A stretch of 45,456 bases of DNA from a virus (IMGVR_UViG_3300044490_000374:1-45456), one strand, 5' to 3'. Positions 8,662 to 17,332 are shown, numbered from the stretch's first letter. A program made the numbers and translations. Notes: a model not told the origin generated them from the letters alone.

Positions 8662-9612
8662 TTAAGTAAAGGCGATGCTGATTTCATCGTTTCCGGCGTT
8701 CCGGTAAATGCCGAAAGAAATATCGTAAGTGGCGATGCCGTCCCGGTCGCCCCACTCCACATTTTTCTTGGCGCATTTGGGAGCGGCGATGGTGCAGCGG
8801 TTGCCCGCCACGCTGCCGATGACAATGCTCAGGGCCGCCTCGTTCACCGTCTGGAGATTGGACCAGATGTTACGGGTGGCCAAGGTGTTGGCTTCCGGGT
8901 CGAAGCTGCCTTCCGGCTCCCGGTCGGCCACGAAGAACCCCATCACCCCAGAAGATTCATGAACATCGGGCCGCTCCACCAGTTTGTTTTTGATGTCCAA
9001 GGAAAACTTGGAGAGCGGCGGTGCCCATCCACCATAGGAAAAAGTGGCCCCCAGGACTAGGGGCGGCTCCAGGTTGAGCAGTGTCGGCGTCTCCAGAGCC
9101 ACGTCGGAAGGCAGTTCCTTGAGTTTGCCCTTGAGTTCAAAGCTGATCATGATGGGCTTTCCGACTTCCCCTGCCATCTTCCAGGAGCCCACGCATCCCA
9201 CGAATTTGTGCATCTGGCCGTCTTTGTTACAGTAGATGGTCACGGACTCCTGACTGTCGGATTCGGGGAGATAGGTCACGCTCCCCCCGGGGCCAGCCAC
9301 GATGTTTTCCGCCATGGAACAGGCTCGCAAGAGGCAGCCGAAATCCGGGGGCACGTCCCCGTCCGTGTCTGCGCTGCCTTTGAGCTCCACATCAAAGCTG
9401 ATTTCCGCCCAATACTTGCCGATCAGGTGAGGCAGTTTCGACAGGTCCGGCAGGGCTACGTTGTTTCGATCCAGGGCATCGAAGGCAGGTTTCACCTTCA
9501 GGTTCTCCACCAAAACGGCATTCGATGCAGCGGTGGGCGTGGGGTCGGTGCCGTAAACCCCCTCGATCTTGGCCAGGAGCAGATATTTCCGTGTCAGTTT
9601 GGGTAAGGCCAT
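8662..9612 (-). CDS. Major tail tube protein
   Basis: This 316-residue protein resembles the siphophage tube proteins of the Phage_tube_2 type. It starts ALPKLTRKYLLLAKIEGVYG, followed by DPTPTAASNAVLVEN, the typical family opening, and the body alternates short strands (GKYWAEISFDVELKGS, TIYCNKDGQMHKFVGC) as expected for a stacked beta-barrel ring. The start has a good AAAAGGAGG ribosome site. No sheath gene is found near it, which supports a long non-contractile tail. It is followed by the chaperone frames and the tape measure. Confidence 0.88.
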   Translation of the reverse strand: MALPKLTRKYLLLAKIEGVYGTDPTPTAASNAVLVENLKVKPAFDALDRNNVALPDLSKLPHLIGKYWAEISFDVELKGSADTDGDVPPDFGCLLRACSMAENIVAGPGGSVTYLPESDSQESVTIYCNKDGQMHKFVGCVGSWKMAGEVGKPIMISFELKGKLKELPSDVALETPTLLNLEPPLVLGATFSYGGWAPPLSKFSLDIKNKLVERPDVHESSGVMGFFVADREPEGSFDPEANTLATRNIWSNLQTVNEAALSIVIGSVAGNRCTIAAPKCAKKNVEWGDRDGIATYDISFGIYRNAGNDEISIAFT

Positions 9613-9636
9613 AACAACCTCCTTTTCGGGCCGTGG

Positions 9637-10137
9637 TTAGACGGTGCCGATGATCGCAATGTTATAGGTGGTGTCTCCCCCGGCCGCGTTCAAAACTTTA
9701 AGGATGTCCCCGGTATCGGCGACAACCGCCATGCCGCTAGCCCCTGGCGCGGTAATCAGAAAGACCCCGCCGGGCTGGATCACGATCAGGTCGTTGGTGG
9801 CGACCAAGGCCCCGATCCAGGCGTTCGACGACGCCCCACCGATGGTCAGCGTTCGGGAAGAGTTCAGGTTTTCGATAAGGAGCGCCTTGATCTTGGTAAA
9901 AGTGATCGTAGTTCCGAAGGCGTTTGTCAGCGCCCCGGCCAGGTCAATGTTTTCGCTGGCCCCGGTGCTTAAGGTGCGCTGGTCGTGCCAGAGCATATTG
10001 GCCTGGTTCGCTCCGGTGCCGTTGGCCAAATCTTCCTGGTGGGAAAGGCGGAGAGGGTCTTTCGGCGAAGTCAGGTCCAGGGCATTGATTAAGTCGGCGA
10101 TGATGCTCACGGTGACCTTGGCGTTTAAGGTGGCCAT
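9637..10137 (-). CDS. Hypothetical structural protein, possibly a decoration or tail-associated protein
   Basis: This 166-residue protein is rich in Ala, Gly, Thr and Asn and has an alternating pattern of short hydrophobic strands (TITFTKIKALLIENLN, GVFLITAPGASGMAVV), so an all-beta fold is likely. It has no signal peptide and no catalytic motif. An AGGAGG site precedes the ATG. It lies between the DUF1834-like gene and the tube gene, among tail-completion genes, so a structural role in the tail or a surface-exposed jelly-roll role is plausible. I do not recognise the family. Confidence 0.6.
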   Translation of the reverse strand: MATLNAKVTVSIIADLINALDLTSPKDPLRLSHQEDLANGTGANQANMLWHDQRTLSTGASENIDLAGALTNAFGTTITFTKIKALLIENLNSSRTLTIGGASSNAWIGALVATNDLIVIQPGGVFLITAPGASGMAVVADTGDILKVLNAAGGDTTYNIAIIGTV

Positions 10138-10149
10138 GATTAAATCCTC

Positions 10150-10620
10150 CTATGCGGATAAGATTCTGTCGTTGATTAGGGTGTACCGGGTCACATAGAG
10201 GACCACCCGGCTACCAAAGCCATGCACGATTTCAGCCTCGTCGAGTGGGAGGAGAGGCCTAATTTCCAAACCCAGGTTATTGCCCAAAAGAACCGTGCGT
10301 AAATCCTTGAGGACCGTATAAGCCCCCTTAGCTCCGCCCCGGGCGTCCGCCTGGTCCCGCCAGGAGATGGCGCCGATGTAAAGGGCAACGGTGGCCGTCT
10401 GCTTAAGGATATGCGGCGGAAAAGGCTTTTTGGTTTCCTCATACTCGGCGTCAGTGATTTTCGCCAAGACGCCGGGAAACCGGCCATAGAACAAATCCCA
10501 GACGGCCCGGTCATCGAACTGTCCAGAGTATCCCTCGATGACCTTGAGATAGCCCAGGCCAGCAGCGCCTATCAGGGCATCGAGAATCGCTCTCTCATAG
10601 TCTTCAAAGGAATAGTTCAC
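10150..10620 (-). CDS. DUF1834 (Mu gp37-like) tail completion protein
   Basis: This 156-residue protein fits the DUF1834 family of small phage proteins encoded between head-tail connector and tube genes. Features include the N-terminal YERAILDALIGAAGL helix, the FPGVLAKI strand and the C-terminal LYVTRYTLINDRIL segment. In Mu-like and many siphophages this protein sits at the head-tail joint or acts as a tail terminator, though the biochemical role is not well established. It starts one base before the stop of the morphogenesis gene and follows it in the operon. Confidence 0.75.
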   Translation of the reverse strand: MNYSFEDYERAILDALIGAAGLGYLKVIEGYSGQFDDRAVWDLFYGRFPGVLAKITDAEYEETKKPFPPHILKQTATVALYIGAISWRDQADARGGAKGAYTVLKDLRTVLLGNNLGLEIRPLLPLDEAEIVHGFGSRVVLYVTRYTLINDRILSA

Positions 10621-11211
10621 TTAATCCGCCTTCTCCGCCAGGAGGTGCCGTTTAAACACTCCCCGGATGGCCAACCGGTCTTCCGGCTGCATCACCATAT
10701 AAGGCCGGGCCGGGACCCCGGGGTGGTTTACTCTTTTGACCGGGTGCGCCGCCCCTTCCCAATAGAGAGCTTTTTTCTTATTGGGAATGATGACGTGTGG
10801 CTTGCCCCCGAACTGATGCACCGCAGCATAAGGGACAGCACCGCCTCCGGCCTGGAGTAAGGCCCGATTGCTGGTAGCGGATGCCCGTACTGACCGCCGC
10901 AAAGCCCCTGTGTCCATCAGGGGGCGCCTGGAGGTAATCCGCCGGGCCGTGGCTATGGTGATGCGCCCCTTTTTGGTAAACCAGGTTTTTCGATGCGGCG
11001 TCTTGGGGCTCCCCACCCAGCCGACCAAGGTGCTTATGGCCAGGGGCTTCCATGCAGGGCGCCCGCCCACGTCGAAATTCTTGAGGATCGAAGCCCACAT
11101 GAGCTTTCCTATCTCCTGATAGGCTGGCCGCATATTTTTTGATCGCTCCAACATGAGCTGGAGCTTCTTTTCAAGCTGCACTTTTTCAATATGGATGCGA
11201 AATTTAGGCAT
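10621..11211 (-). CDS. Phage virion morphogenesis protein (Mu gpG / tail completion type)
   Basis: This 196-residue, strongly basic protein carries the hallmarks of the phage virion morphogenesis family: MWASILKNFDVGGRP near residue 40, WKPLAISTL, DTGALRRSVRA near residue 100, VPYAAVHQFGG near residue 130, and GVPARPYMVMQPED near the C-terminus. Family members finish the tail or joint during assembly. It overlaps the end of the connector gene and is followed immediately by the DUF1834-like gene. The order connector, morphogenesis, DUF1834, tube is standard. Confidence 0.88.
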   Translation of the reverse strand: MPKFRIHIEKVQLEKKLQLMLERSKNMRPAYQEIGKLMWASILKNFDVGGRPAWKPLAISTLVGWVGSPKTPHRKTWFTKKGRITIATARRITSRRPLMDTGALRRSVRASATSNRALLQAGGGAVPYAAVHQFGGKPHVIIPNKKKALYWEGAAHPVKRVNHPGVPARPYMVMQPEDRLAIRGVFKRHLLAEKAD

Positions 11212-11749
11212 TGCGCCTCCGTTTCACTTCCACCAGGGCCTTGAATTCGTCCAGTAGACTGTCCAGTTTTTCCGTGTCCTGGAAATTCTTGGTTTGTCTG
11301 TACCAATGGGCCGCCTGGCGCAAGAGGACCTGCTTGATCCCGGGAGGAAATCCGGCCGCCAGATACCCGGCGTCGTAAACCACCTTGACGTTGCGATCAC
11401 CTTTATAGAAATAATAGCCGGGCTTCAGTTGGACTATGCCGCTGGCCGCGTCGTAAGCGTAGTTAGTCGCGGCAAGAAGGGTGCTGGTTCCGTAACTCCA
11501 ATTCACATCGTCATGGATGCTGGTTATGGTCGTCACAGGGTATTGCTTTAGATAAAGCCGAGTTTCATAATCCTCTTGGCAGCTGTGATATTCAGTAATA
11601 CCGGAGACCTTTTCCCAGATGCGGCCGGTAAGCTGTTCCCAGAGGCTCCAGACGCCCGCGGCAAGATCAGTCAGCAGGGAGTCGTCTTCCGTAGGAATTT
11701 GATTCCCGCCTAATTGCTGCCGCAGCATATCTTTGTCGATCAAGGCCAT
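11204..11749 (-). CDS. Head-tail connector (gp6-like adaptor)
   Basis: This 181-residue protein looks like the DNA-packaging head-tail adaptor that binds below the portal. The N-terminus (MALIDKDMLRQQLGG) is helical. The middle holds LYLKQYPVTTITSIHDD, the typical central beta hairpin, and PPGIKQVLLRQAAHWYRQ forms the C-terminal helix seen in gp6/gp15-like adaptors. It is separated from the capsid genes by the inserted glycosyl/methyltransferase cassette, which is unusual, since adaptors normally follow the capsid gene directly. Confidence 0.8.
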   Translation of the reverse strand: MALIDKDMLRQQLGGNQIPTEDDSLLTDLAAGVWSLWEQLTGRIWEKVSGITEYHSCQEDYETRLYLKQYPVTTITSIHDDVNWSYGTSTLLAATNYAYDAASGIVQLKPGYYFYKGDRNVKVVYDAGYLAAGFPPGIKQVLLRQAAHWYRQTKNFQDTEKLDSLLDEFKALVEVKRRRNA

Positions 11750-11752
11750 GGA

Positions 11753-12439
11753 TTACCTCGATTCCGGGGCTTCCTTAATCATCCGGTCTTTCGGGGGCTT
11801 CTTCGGAGATTTGGTTTCATTTTTGGGTTCTTCCGCTTCCGCCTTTTCCGGCTTCCCGGGCTTATTCATCCAAACCCCCATGCCCACCCGCCGGATGTTT
11901 TCGGCGCTTTGCCCTTCTGAGGTTTTAAACCAATCCAGGACCGCCCTGGTGGAAAGATAGCCGGGGCGATTCTTCGGGAGGTATTCAGCAATCACCAGTA
12001 GGCCCCCGGGATGAAGTTTGGGCCAAGCCCAGCGAATTGCATCCAGGGTAGGGCCGTAGTGCACCATGTTAATCAGCACGGCAGCGAAGCAAAAATGCTT
12101 TCTGATCTCCTGGTCGAAATTGGGAAAGCACTCCGGGATAAAGCCGGGCCAGATTCGGTATCCTTCCGGGTCCATGTCAGCCATGATCTGCCGGAAAGCA
12201 TCGACGCCGCCGACATTAAACGCTCCTTCCGGGTAGAGATGGGCGATGTCGAAGAGGCCGGGAGCGGGCAAGCCCTGAAAGGAATCGAAGGCGTGGAGCA
12301 CCCGGCCGGTTCCTTTAAGGCCCAGGAGCAACCGCTTGAAGTTGTCTCCGCCATAGACTCCGATTTCGGCAAAATCTCCTTGGATCTGGAGGCCCTGCTC
12401 CAAAAAGTCGTTTACGAAATCTCCCGATTGTAGGCCCAT
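11753..12439 (-). CDS. TylF/macrocin-O-methyltransferase family protein
   Basis: This 228-residue protein resembles SAM-dependent O-methyltransferases of the TylF family, which methylate sugars. The SAM-binding motif is FAEIGVYGGDNFKRLL near residue 23, followed by VLHAFDSFQGLP with the conserved acidic residue, and LHPGGLLVIAEY near residue 145. The last 40 residues are a charged Lys/Glu/Pro-rich tail not usual in the family. It is the last gene of a four-gene sugar-modification cassette within the virion operon. A role in methylating a glycan on virion proteins is an inference from context. Confidence 0.75.
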   Translation of the reverse strand: MGLQSGDFVNDFLEQGLQIQGDFAEIGVYGGDNFKRLLLGLKGTGRVLHAFDSFQGLPAPGLFDIAHLYPEGAFNVGGVDAFRQIMADMDPEGYRIWPGFIPECFPNFDQEIRKHFCFAAVLINMVHYGPTLDAIRWAWPKLHPGGLLVIAEYLPKNRPGYLSTRAVLDWFKTSEGQSAENIRRVGMGVWMNKPGKPEKAEAEEPKNETKSPKKPPKDRMIKEAPESR

Positions 12440-12440
12440 G

Positions 12441-13010
12441 CTACCCTTTCCTTTTGCGGCTTTTGGTCAAATCCACCGCCCAGATATTTGTGCCGGGAAT
12501 AATTTCGAAGGTGCGAAACATTTCCTTGACTGCCTTCACCACCCCGGGGGTTGCCGTCTCAGAAAAATCGTGACCGCAAATCAGTTTTCGGGCTTTGGGA
12601 AGCCAAGCAGCGATGTCCGCGGTGACTGCTTCGTATGAGTGGTCCCCGTCGATAAAAACCATGTCGATGGAGCGGTTTTTGAAATCGCCAGCCGCCTCCA
12701 GGGACGGCATTTGGACGATTTTGAGATTTGGAAAGCCCCCCACGTTTTCTTGAAATGCCTGAAAGGTCTTGCTTCGAAATTGACCTGCAAGGGGGCCGGT
12801 GGGCATGATCCAGTTATCCACGGCGTAAACCGTGCCCTGGCAGCCGCTCAGGAGGGCATGGATAGAGCGGCCCTTATATGAACCCACCTCTACCACCTGG
12901 CGCATCTTCTGAGCCGTCTTATAAAGCCACTGGAGGCAAGCCAGGCTCATGCTGGCGGCCCCTTCGATCTCCGGGTTAGGCATTTTGTAGAGCAAGAGGT
13001 TTGTCTCCAT
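12441..13010 (-). CDS. Class I SAM-dependent methyltransferase (Methyltransf_24 type)
   Basis: This 189-residue protein has a clear Rossmann methyltransferase signature: VVEVGSYKGRSIHALL (motif I) near residue 38, VYAVDNW after it, and IDMVFIDGDHSYEAVTADI near residue 115, as in the small O-methyltransferases associated with glycan synthesis. It ends next to the TylF-like gene and overlaps the rhamnosyltransferase-like gene. The start is uncertain: an ATG at 12983 (MPNPEIEG) gives a shorter overlap, and neither ATG has a good ribosome site. The substrate is unknown; sugar methylation is inferred from the neighbours. Confidence 0.75.
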   Translation of the reverse strand: METNLLLYKMPNPEIEGAASMSLACLQWLYKTAQKMRQVVEVGSYKGRSIHALLSGCQGTVYAVDNWIMPTGPLAGQFRSKTFQAFQENVGGFPNLKIVQMPSLEAAGDFKNRSIDMVFIDGDHSYEAVTADIAAWLPKARKLICGHDFSETATPGVVKAVKEMFRTFEIIPGTNIWAVDLTKSRKRKG

Positions 13011-13647
13011 TCAAAATGACGGTGAGTTTGTTTTTGTCGTGAATCACCATGTCACAGTAGCCTTCCGGGATGGTGACCACCTGCACCGGTTCGCCCAATT
13101 CTTTCCAGATATGGCCGTGCCGGTAGTCATAAATCTGCCAGTATTTCTCTCCGGAGATTTCCGGCTGATAAAGCGAGAGGAACATCGAGGTAAGTTGGCC
13201 CGAATACCGCTGGCCCATGCGGTAGCGGGTCAAGGTGTAGAGGTCGAGTTTCCAGGGCTGGAAGCTGACCAATAAGGGGCGTTCTGGGGAAACGGCCACT
13301 TCCGTATGTATCCGGCCCACAAAATCCTCGCTAACCAGGTCGTCGCAATCTACCCGGGTCTGGATATGGGAACGGGGGAGTTTGAAGGTTTGGGAGGTTC
13401 CTTCTTTCGGAAGCCCCATGAGAGAATCTTCCGCCCCATAACCCTGGAACGGATGAACTTTAGGATGCAGGGCCGCCACGATCTCATTATGCGCCTTATG
13501 GCATCGCACCCAGATTTCAAAGTCCTGGTCCGTCTGCCGCAGAAATCGGGGAAGGACCATGGATTGGTAAAAAGCCAAGCGCCAGGGCCATTGCGGATCA
13601 TCAGGCTTGAAAGCCATGCGGGTGATGATGTGGTGGCGCAGATTCAT
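12976..13647 (-). CDS. Putative rhamnosyltransferase-like glycosyltransferase
   Basis: This 223-residue protein resembles the putative rhamnosyl transferase family (PF11316). It opens NLRHHIITRMAFKPDD and carries LPRFLRQTDQDFEIWV, then TRVDCDDLVSEDFV near residue 118, an acidic DxDD-type nucleotide-sugar and metal-binding site. The ATG at 13647 overlaps the stop of the GT2 gene (TGATG), with AGAGAGG upstream. With the neighbouring glycosyltransferase and two methyltransferases it would form a short pathway that decorates an acceptor with one or two sugars and methylates them. The sugar identity is not supported by sequence alone. Confidence 0.7.
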   Translation of the reverse strand: MNLRHHIITRMAFKPDDPQWPWRLAFYQSMVLPRFLRQTDQDFEIWVRCHKAHNEIVAALHPKVHPFQGYGAEDSLMGLPKEGTSQTFKLPRSHIQTRVDCDDLVSEDFVGRIHTEVAVSPERPLLVSFQPWKLDLYTLTRYRMGQRYSGQLTSMFLSLYQPEISGEKYWQIYDYRHGHIWKELGEPVQVVTIPEGYCDMVIHDKNKLTVILNGDKPLALQNA

Positions 13648-14576
13648 CAATAAATCCTCTCTGGCTCCACGGTCACCAGGCCGACGTTGACAATCCCGAT
13701 CTTATGCAGTTCGTTGATTTGCCGCATGTAGCCAGCCCTCAAGGTTGATCCGAAGCCGCTGTCAGGTCTTTGGGTAAGCTGGTTTTCGTGCGCCCGGCGC
13801 CGCATTAGTATTTGTCCTGGAGGGAAAACCTTTTTAATTCGGGCCATGGGAAGGCGTGCCATAAATTCCGTATCCGCCGCACATCGCCAGGGCATGAACC
13901 CCCCCATGTCTAAAAAGTTGGCCCGCCTGATAAGGAATACTCCGCACGTCCGTTTAACCTCGTCTGCTCCGAGAGTCTGGCCGTACATATAAACGGCCGC
14001 CGGCTCCTGATTAAGGTCAAATTTTAATAGCTGTTCCAGCATCTCCGGGATAGCGACATCATCGGCATCAAAAAAAAGGAGCCGGTCGTATTGGGCCAAT
14101 TCTGCCAAGGTGTTCTTTACTAAGTAAGGGCCGTTGTTTTGTTCAAACCAGTAGACGGCCAGGTGTTCATAGTTCCGCGCTATTTTGAGGGCCTGCTTTC
14201 TGGTGGATTTGCAGGCATCGATCCCCAGGAGGATTTCGTACTTTGCCCCGGACAGAAGATGGGTTTGGGCCGCCAGCGAATCTATGCACTCCCGCAAAAA
14301 TCCCGCCGACTTCCAGGCTGGGATAATAATGGAAACATCTCCTTCCGGCTTCCAGGGGTCGGGAAAAAGAGAAACCTCCTTTTCTACTGGTGAGGTTTGG
14401 GGCATGGCCGCGGAACCGTTGGCCGGCTCAACCTTCCAGTGCTCATTCTCCAAGATTTCCCTGGGGAAAAATTCAGGCAGCTTCTCCCCGCCCCGGAAAA
14501 TCAAGTGTGGAGAAAGACGCACCACGTAACCGGGCCGAACCCGGTAAGATTGTGCGGTCTGTGATTCCAAGGCCAT
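13647..14576 (-). CDS. Family 2 glycosyltransferase with an N-terminal virion-like segment
   Basis: This 309-residue protein has a GT-A catalytic domain from about residue 79: VSIIIPAWKSAGFLREC, then ILLGIDACKS, NGPYLVKNTLAE and LLFFDADDVAIPEM (DADD at 170-173, the metal-binding DxD). The first 75 residues are not part of a GT2 domain. They contain YRVRPGYVVRLSPHLIFRGG followed by EKLPEF, which resembles small stand-alone phage proteins usually encoded near capsid genes. The gene may therefore be a fusion of a small virion-associated domain with a glycosyltransferase. It follows the decoration-like gene by a few bases. Confidence 0.8.
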   Translation of the reverse strand: MALESQTAQSYRVRPGYVVRLSPHLIFRGGEKLPEFFPREILENEHWKVEPANGSAAMPQTSPVEKEVSLFPDPWKPEGDVSIIIPAWKSAGFLRECIDSLAAQTHLLSGAKYEILLGIDACKSTRKQALKIARNYEHLAVYWFEQNNGPYLVKNTLAELAQYDRLLFFDADDVAIPEMLEQLLKFDLNQEPAAVYMYGQTLGADEVKRTCGVFLIRRANFLDMGGFMPWRCAADTEFMARLPMARIKKVFPPGQILMRRRAHENQLTQRPDSGFGSTLRAGYMRQINELHKIGIVNVGLVTVEPERIY

Positions 14577-14587
14577 GCCCCTTGATT

Positions 14588-15001
14588 TTAGAGGTTGAAG
14601 GCCACGGCGTTGACCTGGGTCACCGGCTCCACCGCCGCCTGGGAGAGAATCACCAGGGCGGAAGCCAGGAGAGCTTGGTTACTGCCCTGGTTATGAATCC
14701 GGATATACCGTTTCCGCTTCCGCAGATTCAGCCGGCCCACATAGACCGCGGCGTCGTTGGAGGTGGTGATCGGTGTAAATGTCGCGCCGGTGATGTCGGC
14801 GTAAGTGGAATTGTCGGAGCTTTCTTGGATCTTGAAAGCGTGGGAGCCGTTGCTGGAGGTAAGCCCCGCTTCAATGACAATCAGGGCCTCGTCGTATCCC
14901 CGGCAATCAATCCCCGTCCCCAGATTTTCTTGAGCGGCCAAAGATTGCGGCAAGAGGCTATGGATGGCCTTGAGTTCTTTCTGAGCAGTTCCTTTCGGCA
15001 T
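14588..15001 (-). CDS. Putative head decoration-type beta protein
   Basis: This 137-residue protein lies directly downstream of the major capsid gene and reads as an all-beta domain: CRGYDEALIVIEAGL, HAFKIQESSDNSTYADI, AAVYVGRLNLRKRKRYIRIH. Proteins with this pattern next to capsid genes are often head decoration or stabilisation proteins. The acceptor of the adjoining glycosyltransferases could be this protein, the capsid or a tail protein; nothing in the sequence decides. No signal peptide or catalytic motif is seen. Confidence 0.6.
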   Translation of the reverse strand: MPKGTAQKELKAIHSLLPQSLAAQENLGTGIDCRGYDEALIVIEAGLTSSNGSHAFKIQESSDNSTYADITGATFTPITTSNDAAVYVGRLNLRKRKRYIRIHNQGSNQALLASALVILSQAAVEPVTQVNAVAFNL

Positions 15002-15067
15002 GGCCGTTACTCCTTATGGATTACGGGGGGAAGGAAACCATGAAAAGCCTCCTTCCCCTGGTTAGAT

Positions 15068-16339
15068 TTAGCTGGCGGCGATCCGGGCGCTGTTGCAAAG
15101 ACACATGCTCTCGGCATGGCGCAGCGCAGTATCCACCTCGGAAATGATCCGCACCCAAGTCTGGTCCGTGGTAAAGGAGGTTCCGGCCACGTTGGACGCC
15201 AGAATCTCGAAGCCCATCCACTGGCCGATCAGCAGCTCAGCCCAGTTGCCGAAGAAAATCTCCGTGCAGTTGGTAGATTCGCCGGTCGTTAAGTTAATGG
15301 GGAGCTGGGTCGTCTGGGCGAAGGGGTAGCCGATGGCGCCGGCGATGATCTCGTCGGTCACCGGCAGCAACGGATATTCGCCCCCGGTATCCCCGGAGTA
15401 GTAGGGATTCCGCAGCTTCTTCAACGCCCGCTTGATGGCCGGATGGAACACGAACCCGAGACGGCCCAGAAGGGCGTTGTCTACGGAAAGTTCGTATTCC
15501 ATATCTACCCAGGGGGCTTGCCAGTTGGGCACCGCGCCGTTGCCGGTTCCCAGGGTCACGGTGTTGATCCCGGAGGTTTGGGCTATGCCCAGCGGTTGAT
15601 TTTCTGAGCCAGACCCCCGGAGGCAGGCCAGGTCAATGGCCAACCCCAGCCGGGTGGCGAAGTCCTGGCGAACCAGAGCTTCCGCCCCGGGGTTGGAGCG
15701 CCGGATCAGCTCGTTATTGATGTAGGTCAAGGCCATAACCTTCTTGGGCACCATCTTGAGCAACCCGGTGGCCAGATCGGAAGCCGTCGGAGGTTCGCCC
15801 TCACCCACCCAATAGGCCGTGGCGCCGCCGGTTTGTTTCACGAAGGTAACCGGAGCGCCCATCAGATTCTCGAGCACCCGGGCACCCATACGGATGCAGA
15901 CCGATTGGGCATTGAAGAGTTCGATGAACTCCGGCATGGCCTGAGCCGGAACCAGGTAGCCCCCCACGGTATCGTCCGTGGTGGACATGGTGCGCTGCTG
16001 TGCGGTCTGCCGGAAGACATCGGCCTCGAATTGGGCATTTTTCCAGTTCTCCAGGGGGACCCCGTTTTTGATGTATTGGATCGCCCGCAGGATGGAGAAC
16101 TTGTCAGCTTCCATTTCCAGGCCGGGGAGTCCCATATATTTCCGGGCCTTGATCTTTTCTTCCGCGGCCTGAAGCCGGGCCTCCAGGCCCTGGTATTTTT
16201 CCTGGAGGGCCGGGAACATTTTGAACATATCGAGCAGTTTGATTACCTGCCCGTCTTCGGTTTTAGTCTCCAGGTTGTTTTGTACCTCCTGGAGCATCCC
16301 CTTGACTTCTTCGAGTTGCACGGCCAGTTCAGGCGGCAT
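15068..16339 (-). CDS. Major capsid protein, HK97 fold
   Basis: This 423-residue protein fits the HK97-type Phage_capsid family. Residues 1-100 form a charged coiled-coil delta/scaffold domain (LEEVKGMLQEVQNNLE, QGLEARLQAAEEKIK), normally removed by the prohead protease. The mature part starts near residue 105-115, with the family phrases VGGYLVPAQAMPEFIEL, VPKKVMALTYINNELIRRS, ALVRQDFATRLGLAID and CLRGSGSENQPLGI, and LGFVFHPAIKRALKKLR later. A terminal segment with FTTDQTWVRIISEVDTALRH is typical. It follows the protease gene directly, so the scaffold is carried as an N-terminal domain rather than as a separate gene. Confidence 0.93.
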   Translation of the reverse strand: MPPELAVQLEEVKGMLQEVQNNLETKTEDGQVIKLLDMFKMFPALQEKYQGLEARLQAAEEKIKARKYMGLPGLEMEADKFSILRAIQYIKNGVPLENWKNAQFEADVFRQTAQQRTMSTTDDTVGGYLVPAQAMPEFIELFNAQSVCIRMGARVLENLMGAPVTFVKQTGGATAYWVGEGEPPTASDLATGLLKMVPKKVMALTYINNELIRRSNPGAEALVRQDFATRLGLAIDLACLRGSGSENQPLGIAQTSGINTVTLGTGNGAVPNWQAPWVDMEYELSVDNALLGRLGFVFHPAIKRALKKLRNPYYSGDTGGEYPLLPVTDEIIAGAIGYPFAQTTQLPINLTTGESTNCTEIFFGNWAELLIGQWMGFEILASNVAGTSFTTDQTWVRIISEVDTALRHAESMCLCNSARIAAS

Positions 16340-16351
16340 ATAGAACCTCCT

Positions 16352-17332
16352 TTATCCCTGCTTGGCGGGGACAATGGTCTTAAATCGGTTGATGGTTTGG
16401 GATAGGTCGAGGGCCGCTGTCTCCCCTTGAGGCGGCACCCCTTCAGGCTGATAGCCGGGGTCCATTGCCAGGGAGTAAAAATCAGTCAGTCGTCCGCAGA
16501 CCTGGCCTTTGGCGGCCAAGGTCTCCAGGGCGGCGGTGACGGCATCTTTGAGTTGATCGGGATCGATGGCGAGATTCATCTCAGCCGGGACCAGGGCGGT
16601 GGCTTCCAGTTCAGCGATTCTGGCCTCGAGGCCGTCGATGTGCATAAATAATTGCTCCAAATGCCACCAAGAGGGGTCTTCTCCTTCTCCGGGGAGAGGC
16701 ATCTCCAGATCAAGGAGCCGCTGCTCCAGAGGGGACGGGGCGTCTTCCTCCTGCTTTGCCAAAGCCTGCAAGAGGGCCAGCTCCTGCTCACTCACCACCT
16801 CATGCTCCCGGGCCTCCTGGAAAGCCTTGGAGATATTAGCGTGCGGATTGGCCGGAACCACGACTGCACTCACTTCATAAAGAGAAGATTTCAGGAACCG
16901 CCAGCCGGTTTGCCGGCCGTCCTGCTTGGGATCGGTAATGGGCTCCCGCTCCAAGGGCATGAACCCCACGGAGACCGATTTGAGGTAGCCGGATTTGTAA
17001 AGCCGATACACCGTATCCGGCGTCGGGTAAATGGCGGGCCAGCCGATCCCATATTCTTCCGGCGAGGCGAACTGTACCCGGATTTTGAACTGCTTCCCCT
17101 CCACCCAGGCTTTAAGAATCTTGCCGGGGTTGGGGGCGCTGTAATTGTGTCCCCAGGCAAACGGCCCCGGGCCGGAGCGGAAGAAGTCTTTCGTGTCCCA
17201 TCCGTCCGGCTCGATAATGTCACCGTAGCGGTCAACATGAGAGGTGGAGGCCACGAACTCCAGAATACGCTTGGCATCGTCAACCTGACGAACCTCGAAC
17301 TCCAGGGCCTTTTTGACTAATTCTGTCGTCAT
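16352..17332 (-). CDS. Prohead protease, HK97/U35 family
   Basis: This 326-residue protein is the capsid maturation serine protease. The catalytic His is in FAWGHNYS (His62) and the Ser in LKSVSVGFMP (Ser121), with VDRYGDIIEPDGWD as the conserved opening. The catalytic domain covers about residues 10-190. The remaining 130 residues are Glu/Leu-rich and helical, and may act as a scaffold that is removed by self-cleavage. It lies upstream of the capsid gene in transcription order and downstream of the portal. A second, unrelated phage protease domain (Mu I-like) is found at 20840-21424. Confidence 0.92.
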   Translation of the reverse strand: MTTELVKKALEFEVRQVDDAKRILEFVASTSHVDRYGDIIEPDGWDTKDFFRSGPGPFAWGHNYSAPNPGKILKAWVEGKQFKIRVQFASPEEYGIGWPAIYPTPDTVYRLYKSGYLKSVSVGFMPLEREPITDPKQDGRQTGWRFLKSSLYEVSAVVVPANPHANISKAFQEAREHEVVSEQELALLQALAKQEEDAPSPLEQRLLDLEMPLPGEGEDPSWWHLEQLFMHIDGLEARIAELEATALVPAEMNLAIDPDQLKDAVTAALETLAAKGQVCGRLTDFYSLAMDPGYQPEGVPPQGETAALDLSQTINRFKTIVPAKQG

